A model generated the notes under the pieces. That model saw only the letters and a list, made by a program, of their open reading frames with translations, ran no database searches and was not told the origin of the DNA. 64,000 bases of DNA. Origin: Yponomeuta sedellus. Lineage: Eukaryota > Arthropoda > Insecta > Lepidoptera > Yponomeutidae. The stretch spans positions 26,160,181 to 26,224,180 of the forward strand of contig OW203721.1 in assembly GCA_934045075.1 (NCBI GenBank), given 5' to 3'. The stretch's first letter is position 1, and each line of letters opens with the position of its first letter. Shown here in pieces: positions 44,201-54,500 of this stretch. Made by a program: the position numbers and the translations under genes.

Positions 44201-45509
44201 ACTATGAGGCTAAGTGCGGAAATCTCAGGTCTAACTAACTAACTAAGTATTAACTGTAGTGCTGTCTCTTCGAATTACTCGGAGAAGAGCGTGACAGAAC
44301 GCTACTTAAATATTTACTACTTAAATTGAAATTCTCAATCCAGAAATCGCCCCTTAACAATTGAACTTCTATCGTGATGGTGAATAAGCTCTTAACGGTT
44401 ACTGAATTCAGGATTTCACCAAATGTTACACCGGTCTGTCTCTTCGGATTAATCAAATTAAAACGAGACAGAATGACACCTAGGTACCGAAGTATTTTCT
44501 TAGTGACATTCCCAATTCAGAAATACGCAATAAAATTTTCGACTTTAATTTCGAGGAAAAGAAGAGTACCTACACTTTGCATCTACACTACAGGGTGTAG
44601 GCACGAAAATGTTTAAAAGCAAGCTACGGTGAGTTAAGCAGTATCTAGCCTAAGGAAGACTAAATCGAAGATTTTCCGTAACAAAATTAGTTAGAAAAAT
44701 AAGTCGCAAAGGAAATGCTTATTAATTCTGTGTTAAGTGAATGCTGTGCGTGAACGTAGGCTAAATATGTATCAAAGTAGCTTCAAAGTCAAATCCTATT
44801 ATTTTTCATCCTAGAAACTGGTCGAAATAAGGCTCAGAGATAGATTAGCCTGAAATAGCGAATAGGCTATTTTTTATCTCGGATCGGCTGGAAACATCTA
44901 GTGTACAAATAAAAACTGTGTCGATTTCTTTTATGTAAGTAGCCTTTAAACGTCCCACTGCACAGACCTTCTCTCAGGGAGAGAATATGGGCTTAATTTC
45001 CACGCGTGCCCGTCGCGGATTGGCCACTTCAAGCGCTTAAATAATTATATATAAATCCTAATTTATAAAACGTAATCTTATATATAAAAATGGATTGCTG
45101 TTCGTTAGTCTCACTAAAACTCGAGAAAGCCTGGACCGATTTGGCTGATTTTTGTTGAACTCCAGCGAAGGTTTAAATGGTGAGTAAATATGAAGATATT
45201 ACGAGAACTTGGGCGGTACGAAGTTCGCCGGTACAGCTAGTTTATAAATACAAGTAATTCCAAAAATATCGCTCGCAAAATACCATAAGAAACAAAAATC
45301 GCCAAAATATGTATCTAAATATTATAAAACTAATAATTACAAAAAAGCTTTAGCTTTGGTTTCCTTTTTAAATTTTCAATTACGTTTTTTAAGTCGGTTT
45401 AAATAAATTTCAACTTAGAGGACATTTTAGAAATTATAAAAGTTTTAAAATACTTCTCACCGATGGCGCAGATGAGGCCGAGCAGTACGAGGGCTGTGTG
45501 TGCGCGCAT
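38066..45509 (-). CDS. Small secreted cysteine-rich peptide (two exons)
   Basis: Joining exon 1 (45461-45509) and exon 2 (38066-38268) across a 7.2-kb GT-AG intron gives an 83-residue precursor. The N terminus MRAHTALVLLGLICAIAAS is a textbook signal peptide. The mature part has seven cysteines spaced C-x8-C-x6-C-x-C-x3-C-x11-C-x15-C, with CVCGYGCMNEY and YPNRRACMNAYRG. The pattern is reminiscent of Kazal-type inhibitors but does not satisfy the standard Kazal spacing, so I leave the family open. The odd cysteine count and the Pro-rich end (CLRPPLVWGSLT) suggest that the end could differ by alternative splicing or mutation. Extracellular, function unknown. Confidence 0.7.
38470..38600 (+). 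pseudogene. LINE 3' coding fragment
   Basis: Contains AMNREKWKALVSAPDFTKE followed by a stop, typical of the end of a non-LTR polyprotein. It is followed at 38622-38850 by a SINE (GCGGTGTTAGCGCAGCTG head, CCTGCAGTGCGACGTATAAA tail). Confidence 0.55.
38886..39005. repeat. Two successive hairpins
   Basis: 38967-39005 is a perfect hairpin with 19-bp arms (ACATTCACAACCATCTAAA) around one base. 38886-38963 is a longer imperfect one (CTAGACTACACTACAGCG ... CGCTGTGGTTTAGTCTAG). Confidence 0.85.
39361..39552 (+). pseudogene. Non-LTR retrotransposon C-terminal fragment
   Basis: DTLCRCGAAQTTMHLCVC fits the C-x-C-G-x-x-Q-T-x-x-H-L-x-x-C knuckle after the reverse transcriptase domain. LRDLMEASPGALAVARFWER then leads to a stop, as in Jockey-like elements. 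Confidence 0.65.
40114..40260 (+). repeat. Two consecutive RTE 3' ends
   Basis: GCGGCAAGCTGAAGACAGGG ... CTATGTCCAGCAGTAGACTA ... GACGACGACGAA is followed directly by a second GACAGGGCGCTATGGCGGTC ... GGCTATGTCCAGCAGTGGGC ... GAAGAAGAA. Confidence 0.7.
40556..40682 (-). mobile_element. tRNA-derived SINE fragment
   Basis: Reverse copy of the 308-bp family (GAGGCTAAAAATTCCACCCA ... TTCGAACCTCTTTACA). A box region TAGCTCAGTTG; truncated beyond the leader. Confidence 0.8.
41460..42300 (-). mobile_element. Second-family SINE pieces
   Basis: Reversed pieces: bodies at 41460-41580 and 42165-42300 (ATTTACATGCAGGCACAGCA; TGGGAACCAGAAACAACG), and the tRNA-like head at 41888-41965 (GTCCCCAGCCGGGGTTTGAA ... 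ATGCGCTACCGCTACGCC). The sequence between them has no gene that I recognise. Confidence 0.6.
42845..42885. repeat. 41-bp perfect hairpin
   Basis: 18-bp arms CTTGTACTGTGTAAAGGT around TATCG, in AT-rich intron of the secreted-peptide gene. Confidence 0.85.
43981..44242 (+). mobile_element. Intact SINE with 15-bp target-site duplication
   Basis: 262 bp. Head GAGCGGTGGTAGCGGAGCGG, B box GGGTTCGAACCCC, body CCAATGACTTTGTTTTCTAA, tail ACGTACAACGGCCCAACTA ... TCTCAGGTCTAACTAACTAA. Flanked by CTAAGTATTAACTGT at 43966-43980 and 44243-44257. The last 60 bp are the same as the 3' end of the LINE at 26821-27767. Confidence 0.9.
45076..45240 (+). mobile_element. Non-autonomous Helitron, Lep1-type
   Basis: Starts TCTTATATATAAAAATGG, ends TACAGCTAG, flanked by A and T. 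165 bp. Confidence 0.85.
45461..45509 (-). CDS. Secreted cysteine-rich peptide, exon 1 (signal peptide)
   Basis: ATG at 45507-45509; 16 codons plus one base, donor GTGAGAAG. It encodes the hydrophobic signal sequence. Confidence 0.72.
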
Positions 45510-45665
45510 CTTGGGTGGCTGCGGCCGTCGACTGCGCCGGCGCCGATAGGGCACTTCCTTCGGGCTGGTGTGAACGCCCCTGTATCGGTGATAGGCGGGT
45601 GACCCGGTTATAACGCGTTGAGAATGATCTGCGAGCTTCGAGGGACGTTGTACTTGAAACGTTTG

Positions 45666-45675
45666 GTTTTATATA
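45666..45675 (-). promoter_or_regulatory. TATA box of the secreted-peptide gene
   Basis: TATATAAAAC on the - strand, about 160 nt before the ATG. No obvious initiator motif could be fixed. Confidence 0.5.
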
Positions 45676-45746
45676 CCAAAGCTTATTTTGGATGGATGGA
45701 TCTTGCGGACTTATATTTATATAGTAAAAGTGATAATTATAGTCAA

Positions 45747-45918
45747 CTAGCTGGCCCAGCAAAACAGTCGATTTTTTATATTATTATTTTTTCTCCGTAA
45801 GAACCATCCTATTAATCCTCAAGGAATATTCTGAAAAAAGAATTAGCGAAATCTCGAGAAGCTGCTCCCGAGATTTGCGCTTACCAACACATTCAGCGAT
45901 TCATTTTTATATTATAGA
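45747..45918 (-). mobile_element. Non-autonomous Helitron, Lep1-type
   Basis: - strand copy: TCTATAATATAAAAATGAA ... CTAG, then T. 172 bp. Its right end touches the inverted-repeat element at 45919. Confidence 0.85.
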
Positions 45919-46134
45919 TTTGTTTAGGTACTTAAAAAAATGTCATCAATTTTGATACAGTTTTTATTAATACACACTTTCAAATTCAAAATCTTTACAC
46001 TTTACCAATTCAATCTGAAATTTAATGTGATTACATGAAATTCAAGTACAGTGTAAAGATTTTGATTTAAAAAGTGTGTATTTCAATACGAAGACATATC
46101 AAGATTGTTTACATTTTTTAAGTACCTAAACAAA
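45919..46134. mobile_element. 216-bp fold-back MITE
   Basis: Outer arms TTTGTTTAGGTACTTAAAAA and TTTTTTAAGTACCTAAACAAA; inner arms ATACACACTTT... and AAAGTGTGTAT. Non-coding. No target-site duplication could be fixed. Confidence 0.8.
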
Positions 46135-47023
46135 TGGACTTACATAATAATGTTTGGTGGTTTGGGTGTAAATGGAGAGTTAAAGGAAGAAAGAAGCGCC
46201 TGGGAGGTGTGCTGTTTCTAATACATTGGCCTCTACATCTATACGTAATGAGATGATTTAAACAGCGTCCAGAGGCATCTTCACTCACACAAGATGGGTG
46301 AAGCGACCACTCGGATGCTGTAGTGCCTGGGACATGGTTTCCAGCACCTATACCACAGCTTATTCAGATTGGCCCACAGGAAAGACTCATAAATAGGTGC
46401 GGAACCAAACAGACCGCGGGTTTACTCACGATGTTTTCCTTCAGCGTTAGCATATGGTACTGCGACCACCAATTCGCAAACTTATGTAATTTTGAAATTA
46501 AACAAAGTCATTTGATGATGCCCTCACTGGGGATCGAACCTGGTATCTCGCTTGCGAGTTAACTGTGCTACCACCAATAGGTCTAATACGAGTACAATTA
46601 TATTCTCCTTGTTTCTAATATACTTACTATTAATAATCTACCCAAGTTAATCCTGTGAGTTTTTGCTCAGGACATATGAACTGCTTAAATGTCCCAATAA
46701 TATTAGCAGCTTAAAGTTTAATAAGCGAAACACTTGATATAGGCTAAGGTTATCTTGAGATAGTCTTTAGCGATAAGTTCGCCGATTGTACCTATAGTAC
46801 TACAAGTAAGAACTCCTGGGTGACATCGAGTTCGATTGACAAATTTTAAGGGAACATTCTGACCATGGCTTATGCTTGGAGTATGGAGTTGGCATACGTA
46901 AAATACCAAGTGCTTGTGGCGCTAGAGTTAAAAATAATATGGCAATATATTTTAATTTCCCACAATTACTTCTTTTAAGCCTAGATAAACAATATCAGGA
47001 CAAAATTATAAAGATCGAAAAAA

Positions 47024-47262
47024 GGGTCGAGCTTTACAACGCCGGCTTTTCAATCGTGAGGACGTGGGTCCGAATCCCGGCATGAACCAATGACTTTGTT
47101 TTGTAAGTTATATATTTGTGAAGTTATGGTAGCAATACCACTCGCTAATGGGTAATCAAACACATCGTGAGGGAACCCTAGTGACTGAAGTGTTAATATA
47201 CCACAGCGCTTACTACGTACAATGGCCCAACTATGATGCTTAGTGCGGAAAAGGTCTAACTG
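47024..47262 (+). mobile_element. SINE sharing its tail with a LINE
   Basis: Head GGTCGAGCTTTACAACGCCG, B-box region GGGTCCGAATCCCGGCATG, body AATGACTTTGTTTTGTAAGT, tail ACAATGGCCCAACTATGATG ... GGTCTAACT. Confidence 0.75.
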
Positions 47263-47482
47263 ACTATGGGTCGAGTGTCTTATGGTCGGCGCCGGCCAAC
47301 TCAAGTGTTCTTTTAATTATTTACGCTCATCTTTCCTATATGTGAAATGTACTCCGATATAGGTACATTTAAAATATAGGCAAACAAATCCACGGCCAAC
47401 CACTTTGAATTTTGATTCAGAGTTTCGAGCAAATCATATTTTTAGATTTATACAAATAAATCACTATATTATATTCTTTTTA

Positions 47483-47735
47483 ATGCACTAACCTGTGCTA
47501 AGGACAATTTTAAAAACCTATTTAGAGGCTAAAAATTCCACCCATGCCGGGAGTCGAACCCGCGACCTCTGGCTACCTGTGCCAGGGCTCTTTCCAACTG
47601 AGCTGGTGACTGGCGACTCACCGGCATCAGTGAAATTTCGAACCTCTTTAGAATATTCACTGTATTACGTACAGGCAGCGACATCTGGATACAAATTACT
47701 TCAGCCAGATGACGCTGCCTGTACGTAATTTATAG
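47483..47735 (-). mobile_element. tRNA-derived SINE with inverted leader end
   Basis: Reverse copy of the 308-bp family (GCACTAACCTGTGCTAAGGA ... ATTACGTACAGGCAGCGACA). It is followed by an inverted repetition of the leader (AGCCAGATGACGCTGCCTGT), forming a short palindrome at its right end. Confidence 0.8.
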
Positions 47736-48375
47736 TTATAGTTTTGGTACAATACAAGTAAAAATTAAAGGTAGGTATGTAGGCTCAGAATAATTCTGAG
47801 TATGTAGGCGAGATGACCCCTATTTTGTTTGCTCTGTGCTCACATCGTTTAACGTTCCCAAGAACGCAGACTCAAGGTTTATTGCTGTGACAGACAGTTC
47901 TATGAGGCTTATCGATTCCGTTCATTCACTTCGTTCATTCGCGTCGCACTGTCATTCACTCGCAGATTCCGTCCGTCCGTTCCGTGTTCCGTTGATTGAA
48001 AAAAAAAGAGGGCGTACAAACTAAACCCTACCCATTATTTATTTTCCCAAATTTGAATATTCAAGGCCTTCCAGTCTGAACTCAAACACGTAGCAAAACT
48101 TGTTAATAAAGTGCTAAACAAATCGATGAGTGACAAAGCGAGTGGCGCTCCCGTTTTTCGTTTACACGCGATTGGAAACATTGGAATCGCTACGTCAAAG
48201 GCGATCAGCATTGGATTCGTGGGACAGATTACATGTTAGATTACAATTTGATTGTGATGTTTGTTGTGGTGTAGCAAGGGGCTATTGTGGGCATGATCGG
48301 TAGGGCCGGAGAGGCGGCCTGCGGTGCTAGCGGGTCGGGCAGCTTTCGAATTATGTGGCAGAGCCGCGAGCTGGC

Positions 48376-48518
48376 ATGAACGAGGCAGCCCTCTTGGAGC
48401 GGTCGTCGGAAGAGAGGGACCTCATCTGCGACCGGTATGAGCGGGGCCGAGAGAACCTCGTCGACCAAATAGACCCCTGGGAGGACCCTGAGTTCGAGGA
48501 CTATCACAAGACCGACAG
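48376..48518 (+). CDS. RN-tre: RN-tre coding exon 1
   Basis: ATG at 48376; MNEAALLERSSEERDLICDR to YHKTD plus two bases; donor GTAAGT. The ERGREN ... PWEDPEF block matches the conserved N terminus of USP6NL, which supports this start. Confidence 0.9.
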
Positions 48519-51500
48519 GTAAGTCCAAGCTTACGAGCTTACCAGATGTAAAGGTACATTGGTAAAAAGTGGATGAATGCAATTACCCTAAAGGCCTCAT
48601 CTTCGGGAAAGCTCAGAAATAAAACATTTGCAGTTCTTAGTGAATGTTTTATACCTGGGTTGATCATAGCTGAGAGACAACTATCACTTTTATGGGGTCA
48701 GTAAAAACAGCCATAGAAGGTAGGTTGCCAACCTAACCTAAATTCCTTTTGTTGAATAGCCAGTTTTAAGCTATTTATTACAGTCTTTGTATGCACTAGG
48801 AGGTCAATAACAATGAGTAATTAATTGAACTTAATTACTCAAACAATTTGTACCAAATTTCATAAATTCAAATTCAAATCATTTTCAACGTAAAGAATTT
48901 ACATTCTGTTTGCTGAGTGTCAATGTACAATGTAAGAATACAAAAATAAAGCTACCTAGATGGAATTCCCCTTATATGAAAGATTCACCCCAAATCGAAA
49001 CTTTGTCTGTCGTCTATGTCTACTTACTGAACTTTGGTGAAAATTGGTGTACACAGTATAAAATTAATTTAGATATGGATTTTTTTATTTAATCACAGGG
49101 AACTTATTTTCGATTCCAGTATAAAAATTATAACTAATTCATGACCACTTCATGGGGAGTAGAAGTACCTCAGAGGCAGAAGCCGTCGCAGAGAAAATCA
49201 CTCGTACCAAGAATACATTCTTGTCATGATCCTCTAAATTATAAATGAGGCTAATACAATACTGCTTCACCATTACAACCTAAGCTAGGAGCATACATTT
49301 TGTGGCATTCGTAATGTAACCTGACTTTCAAAAGCTCGGCCTATCTTTGTATCGTGGGATTGATTAGATTTAGTTATAATAAAATTATGCATAAAAGGGT
49401 TAAGCAGAAACCAGAGTCTGCCTTACAGATAATACTGTTAAATGTCTTTTGCTCCAACTTTCTTTAGTTCTTGCATGCACACCTGTTTTAGGTACTTCTG
49501 CACTTCTGATAGAGGCATGAGTTTTATTATTTTACTTAAACAAAATATGTATAATATCCCTTTACTGAGTAGTGCCATAATAGTTGTTACCTTAAATTCA
49601 ACCTTATCACTTTGAAATAAAGTCCAAAACCAATGAAAAATTATATTATCTCTACCAGTAAAGGTTTAGGCATTTTATACCCATCAATTGCAAGAGATGG
49701 AAGAAAACATTGTATGCACAACATGTATCCAGTATCCCGGAGAGGTAGACAGGGACCAATGTGGCTGCTTGCCATAATCCTCACAAACCTCTTTCACTTC
49801 ATCAACATTCAGTGATACCTATCTAACTAAAATATACAAACTTTCACTTTTAGAAAAGTGGTATTTTGATAGTCAAATCTATTGATTACCTAACCAATGA
49901 ATCCTAAAGTTATAAGGTTCTAATTTAAAAGAGAAAACATTGTAAGGAAACCCTAGTGTTTGAAGTGTTAACATACCTCAGCGATTGCTACGTACAATGG
50001 CGCAACTATAAGGCTAAGTGCGAAAATCTCAGGTCTAACATACATAACTAATTTAGGTAAATTGTGAATTTATTTCCACTATCCATTTAAATGAAGTCCA
50101 TGGACCAGGTGATGTAGCGTGGTTAGCCCCTCCACCAGATGGTCTGACGACCTGGTTATGGTGGCGGGTGGGCTGGGTACGGCTGGCACAAGACCGTGAA
50201 GCTTGGAGAACCATGAGGGAGGCCTATGTCCTGCAGTCAGGTCAAAAGGCTGATGATGTATTTATTTCGTGTATTGTAAAAATCTCAGTGAAATAAAGAC
50301 TACTTTTATTATGAAGGCACTAAGATGCAAATTCTTTAAATATTTTGCATAGTTATAATTATTAATAACAGGTTGTACTGCTTATATCGACAATGTGTGC
50401 ATGTCTGCTTGCCGCCTGAGCGAATGCGATGAAGATGAAATAAATGCTAATGTTACCAATTGGTAAACGTTTGTGTATAAAAATGTAATGGTCTTATTTA
50501 TAGAAACAGAACACCCTAAACACTGGATAAATGCCGTGTGAAGTAGTCTGGGGTTGAGACTTTAAACGTTAAACATTAGACGTAACCATATATGATTTGA
50601 ACTGTCTGGGGTTTTTTTTAAAAATGTGTTTTTATGCCCTTAAATTTAAAATTGTTGGTCGTTGTAATGAAATGAGTTTACTTTTGATGAATGTGGTCTG
50701 AGGGTTTGACAGATAATTAAATTGCGGATATTCAAGGTATATTTTTCTTATCCTGTTACTAAGTTTTTGATTGAGAAAAAATTATTTCAGAATTATTAAG
50801 AAAACAAATTTTCTTAGTTTAAGAATTATCTGTGTAATTTCCATCTATTTTCCTTATTAAAAACTGTAGGAAAACCAAAATACAGCAATCAAAATGTCCT
50901 CAATTAATTATCCATCATACGATCGGACCAAAGTTTACTCATTTTATTACATTAATAATTATAACTATTAAATTGTGCGAGTGAGACACCATGCTCTATG
51001 TAAGAACCGCCTTGAATGGTTATCTGGCTGAGTGTTAGTCAAGCAGGATCCTGCTAAGCGAATGCCTCCAGCGAAAACATGGAATGTTTTAGGCGTAGTG
51101 CGAATGGACCATGGTCTTTGTCTAATAGTTCTAACTACTGTACTGTGATACTGTTATTTGTTATATTGTTCTGCTGTTGTTTGTGTTTCATTTATGTCCA
51201 TTGAATGTGTATTTTATGGATTTATATATGTATATTGTCGATTTTTGTTACTTATTTTTTTATTTATCTAAATTATCTGTTGATAATTTACACTTTTATT
51301 TAGTAATGTATTCATATACCTCCGAAATTATAACTTTGTATGTTTGTACATCTACTTCAAGTCAGTCCATCCAGAGGTTGTTTTATTGATAAGGCCGCCG
51401 TCTGTACTCTTAGGTTAAGAAATATCAGTAATTGGCATTTAAATTGTAAATTCATAATTTGCTATGTAAAGTTCTCTCTATCTATCTAATAGAAATACTC

Positions 51501-54500
51501 TTACACAACTTTAAAAAATACCACCGATTTAATGAAGTGTCAAGAGCTAGCGCATCGGTAGAAGTTGGCCTCTCATTCGAGGTCGCGTGTTCGAATCCCG
51601 ACATGACTTTGCCTTCTAAGTTATATACATTTATTAATTTGTATTTGTACCCTTCATATCATTCGGTAAAAGAAAACATAGTGAGGAAACCCGATCGGCG
51701 CGTTACACGTTGACAAATAGTCAACAGGCTGAAGATTTTTAACAGAGATAAGATTGTAAAAATAAAGTGAATAAAAAAAGCCCATACTCTCTGAGAGAAG
51801 GCACTGCAGGTGGAAATATAATAAACTAGATGACCCAGCGAACTTTGTACCGCCTAACAGTCGATTCATTAATATTTTTTTATTTTTCTCTTCGTAGGAA
51901 CCATTCTCGTACTTCAAGGAATATTCTAAAAAAAGAATTAGCGAAATCGGTTCAGCTGCTCTCGAGATTTGCGCTTACCAACACATTCAGCGATTCATTT
52001 TTATATTATAGAAGAAAGATAAATAATACTTTAATAAGCCATCTGAATTAAGAATCATGCGTGTGTTTTGAAACCTTTTTTTTATAATGCCCAGTGCTTA
52101 AACTGAAAATTATCATCTCAAATAGTAGAAGAAACGCCTAAGTAAATTAAGTAAAACGTAAACGCGTGCTAAGTAGATTTATTAAAACGTAAAACAGAAA
52201 AAATATTCAAAATCTCAGTAGCGTTCTTAACGGCCCATCGGTACTCCGTCCTAGAACAATTAAGATTCAGATAAACACCAGTTTGAGAGTGACGAAGGTT
52301 ATATTTACGTGATATTACGTTAACAGACATAATAGTATTTTTTTTTACTATTTGATTGTAGGTAAGTTCCAAACCTCAAAGTAAAGAGAATTTTAATCGA
52401 ATCATCGAGGCCGTGACAACGCTTACAATAACCAGTTTCAGTTGTATTCAGGGCAATGTTGAGCAATGTGCCTGGTTTTCAGATATGGCTTCATCCACGA
52501 TGAACGGCTGCCGCAGAAGACGGCGCCGCAGAAGGTCAACATCGAGGTGGAGCGGGAGAAAAAGTGGGTCAAGATGCTGGCCACCTGGGACTCCAGCAGT
52601 ACGCGTGACAAGCTGCGCCGCCGCATCTACAAGGGCATCCCCAACTCGCTCCGCATCAAGCTCTGGTGCAAGCTGCTCGACGTCAACCGGATAAAGTCTG
52701 AGAATCCCGGCAAATACCAGGAGATGCTACGTTTGTCGCGCTATTGGTCCACCGACGTGCGGCAGATCGACTCCGATGTCAACCGGCAGTTCCGGGAACA
52801 CCAGTTCTACAGAGAGAGGTACTCGGAGAAGCAGTGCGCGCTCTTCAAAGTTCTCTGCGCCTACGGCATGTACAACTCCGAGGTGGGCTACTGTCAAGGC
52901 ATGTCGGCGCTCGCCGGTGTACTCCTCATGTACATGGATGAAGAAGACGCCTTTTGGGCGCTCGCCGTTCTCTTCTCGGATAAGAAATACGCGATGCACG
53001 GGCTGTATATAGAGGGGTTCCCGAAGCTCACGCGTTTCCTCGCGCACCACGATAAAATACTCGCCAAATTTATGCCCAAGCTGCTGGCACACTTCACCAA
53101 GTACGGTCTGGACTCTATTCTCTACGCGCTAAAGTGGTTCTTCGTTTGCTTCGCGGAGCGCGTGCCGTTCAGTCTGTGCTTGCGAGTGTGGGATATTTAT
53201 CTGCTGGAGGGGGAGCGGGCGATCACCGCAATGGCCTACACGATACTTAAACTGCACAAGAAGCAGATAATGAAACTCAACGATATGGACCTCATTGTCA
53301 ATTATATTCACGTGAGTATCACTGCTCCAGCTTTTTGCGCTTCTTTCCCTATGGGTTTACATTTCTCTTCACGTCATCGTGCATTTGTTCGTTAGCGTTT
53401 CTTCTTCTTAACGTAAGATAGGCACGCGCTTGCCCTCTGCCTATGGTAAGTTAAGACGAGACCTAGGAAGTGTAGTTGCCTGAAAGGGTAATTTAGACAA
53501 GTCTTAAAACCTACAAATTTTGTTATTTATTTTTTAACACGTGGCAGCAATGCTGTTATTCAAGTATTCTAAATCAAACAATGATCCAAGCAAGTTGTCT
53601 GGCCTCTACTGAGGGTCCAGTACCTCACTCACTGCCAACCCCGCAGGTGAGACTGCACAAGGACTTCGGCTACGATGACGACATTGTCATCTACCACCTT
53701 GAGCGCTCGATGGAGGAGCTGAAGCGCGCAAGACTCGACTACCCGGGCCCGCCACCTCCCATGGAGGTCCCTAAGAGACCCCTAGGGGTCTTTGTGGAGC
53801 CCGATAAGAAGGCCAAGATAGGGCAACGCAACGAGACCTTCTCCGAGACAGAAAAGCAGACCAGAGCTAGTGTTATCTTAAGGTAAGTTAGCTATGCTAA
53901 CTAGCGCCACCATAGGAATAAGAATCATAACTTGTGTTAACGACCGAAAGCAGAGCACGATCAGAGATGTAGCGAGCATAAACCGAGTGGTATTAATTAA
54001 GTTCTCACGGTGCAAATATATATTAAGGCTACAGGGCTGGTAATTATCGGCATAATGGCAATAGTTTTTGATGGCAGGGACGGTGTATCTAAAGTCTTCA
54101 CAAAGCGCTTTCTTTAATGTTTTATGCCAATACAGCTGTCCATTCTAACCGATCCATTGATGTTCTGCGCCCATTCACCAATAATTGCCGCCCTGACTGT
54201 GATCTATTGTCTCCAGAATTTGTTTTGCACTGTTTTATCGGTTTATGGCCGCTCTCCCACGGTAAACCATTGGCTCGCCTTCCGCCAGCTGCGTGGGAAA
54301 CTCCTAAACTCACCACGTTGATTTAATGTAATAACATGTAACTAGGATTAATCCACTGTATCTAAATGTCATATTTGTACACTATATTAAAACATAAGAT
54401 AAGTCTGATAAACCATCTGATTGTGTAGGAATTTCATAATTTTACCTGTTTCTTTTAAATTGTAATGTATAATTTGAACCATGTAACTGTAAGATAAAAT

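Noticed and set aside
54117..54326. Short frames inside the LTRs (repeated at 60679-60888)
   Set aside because: They are chance frames within the LTR; identical in both because the LTRs are identical.
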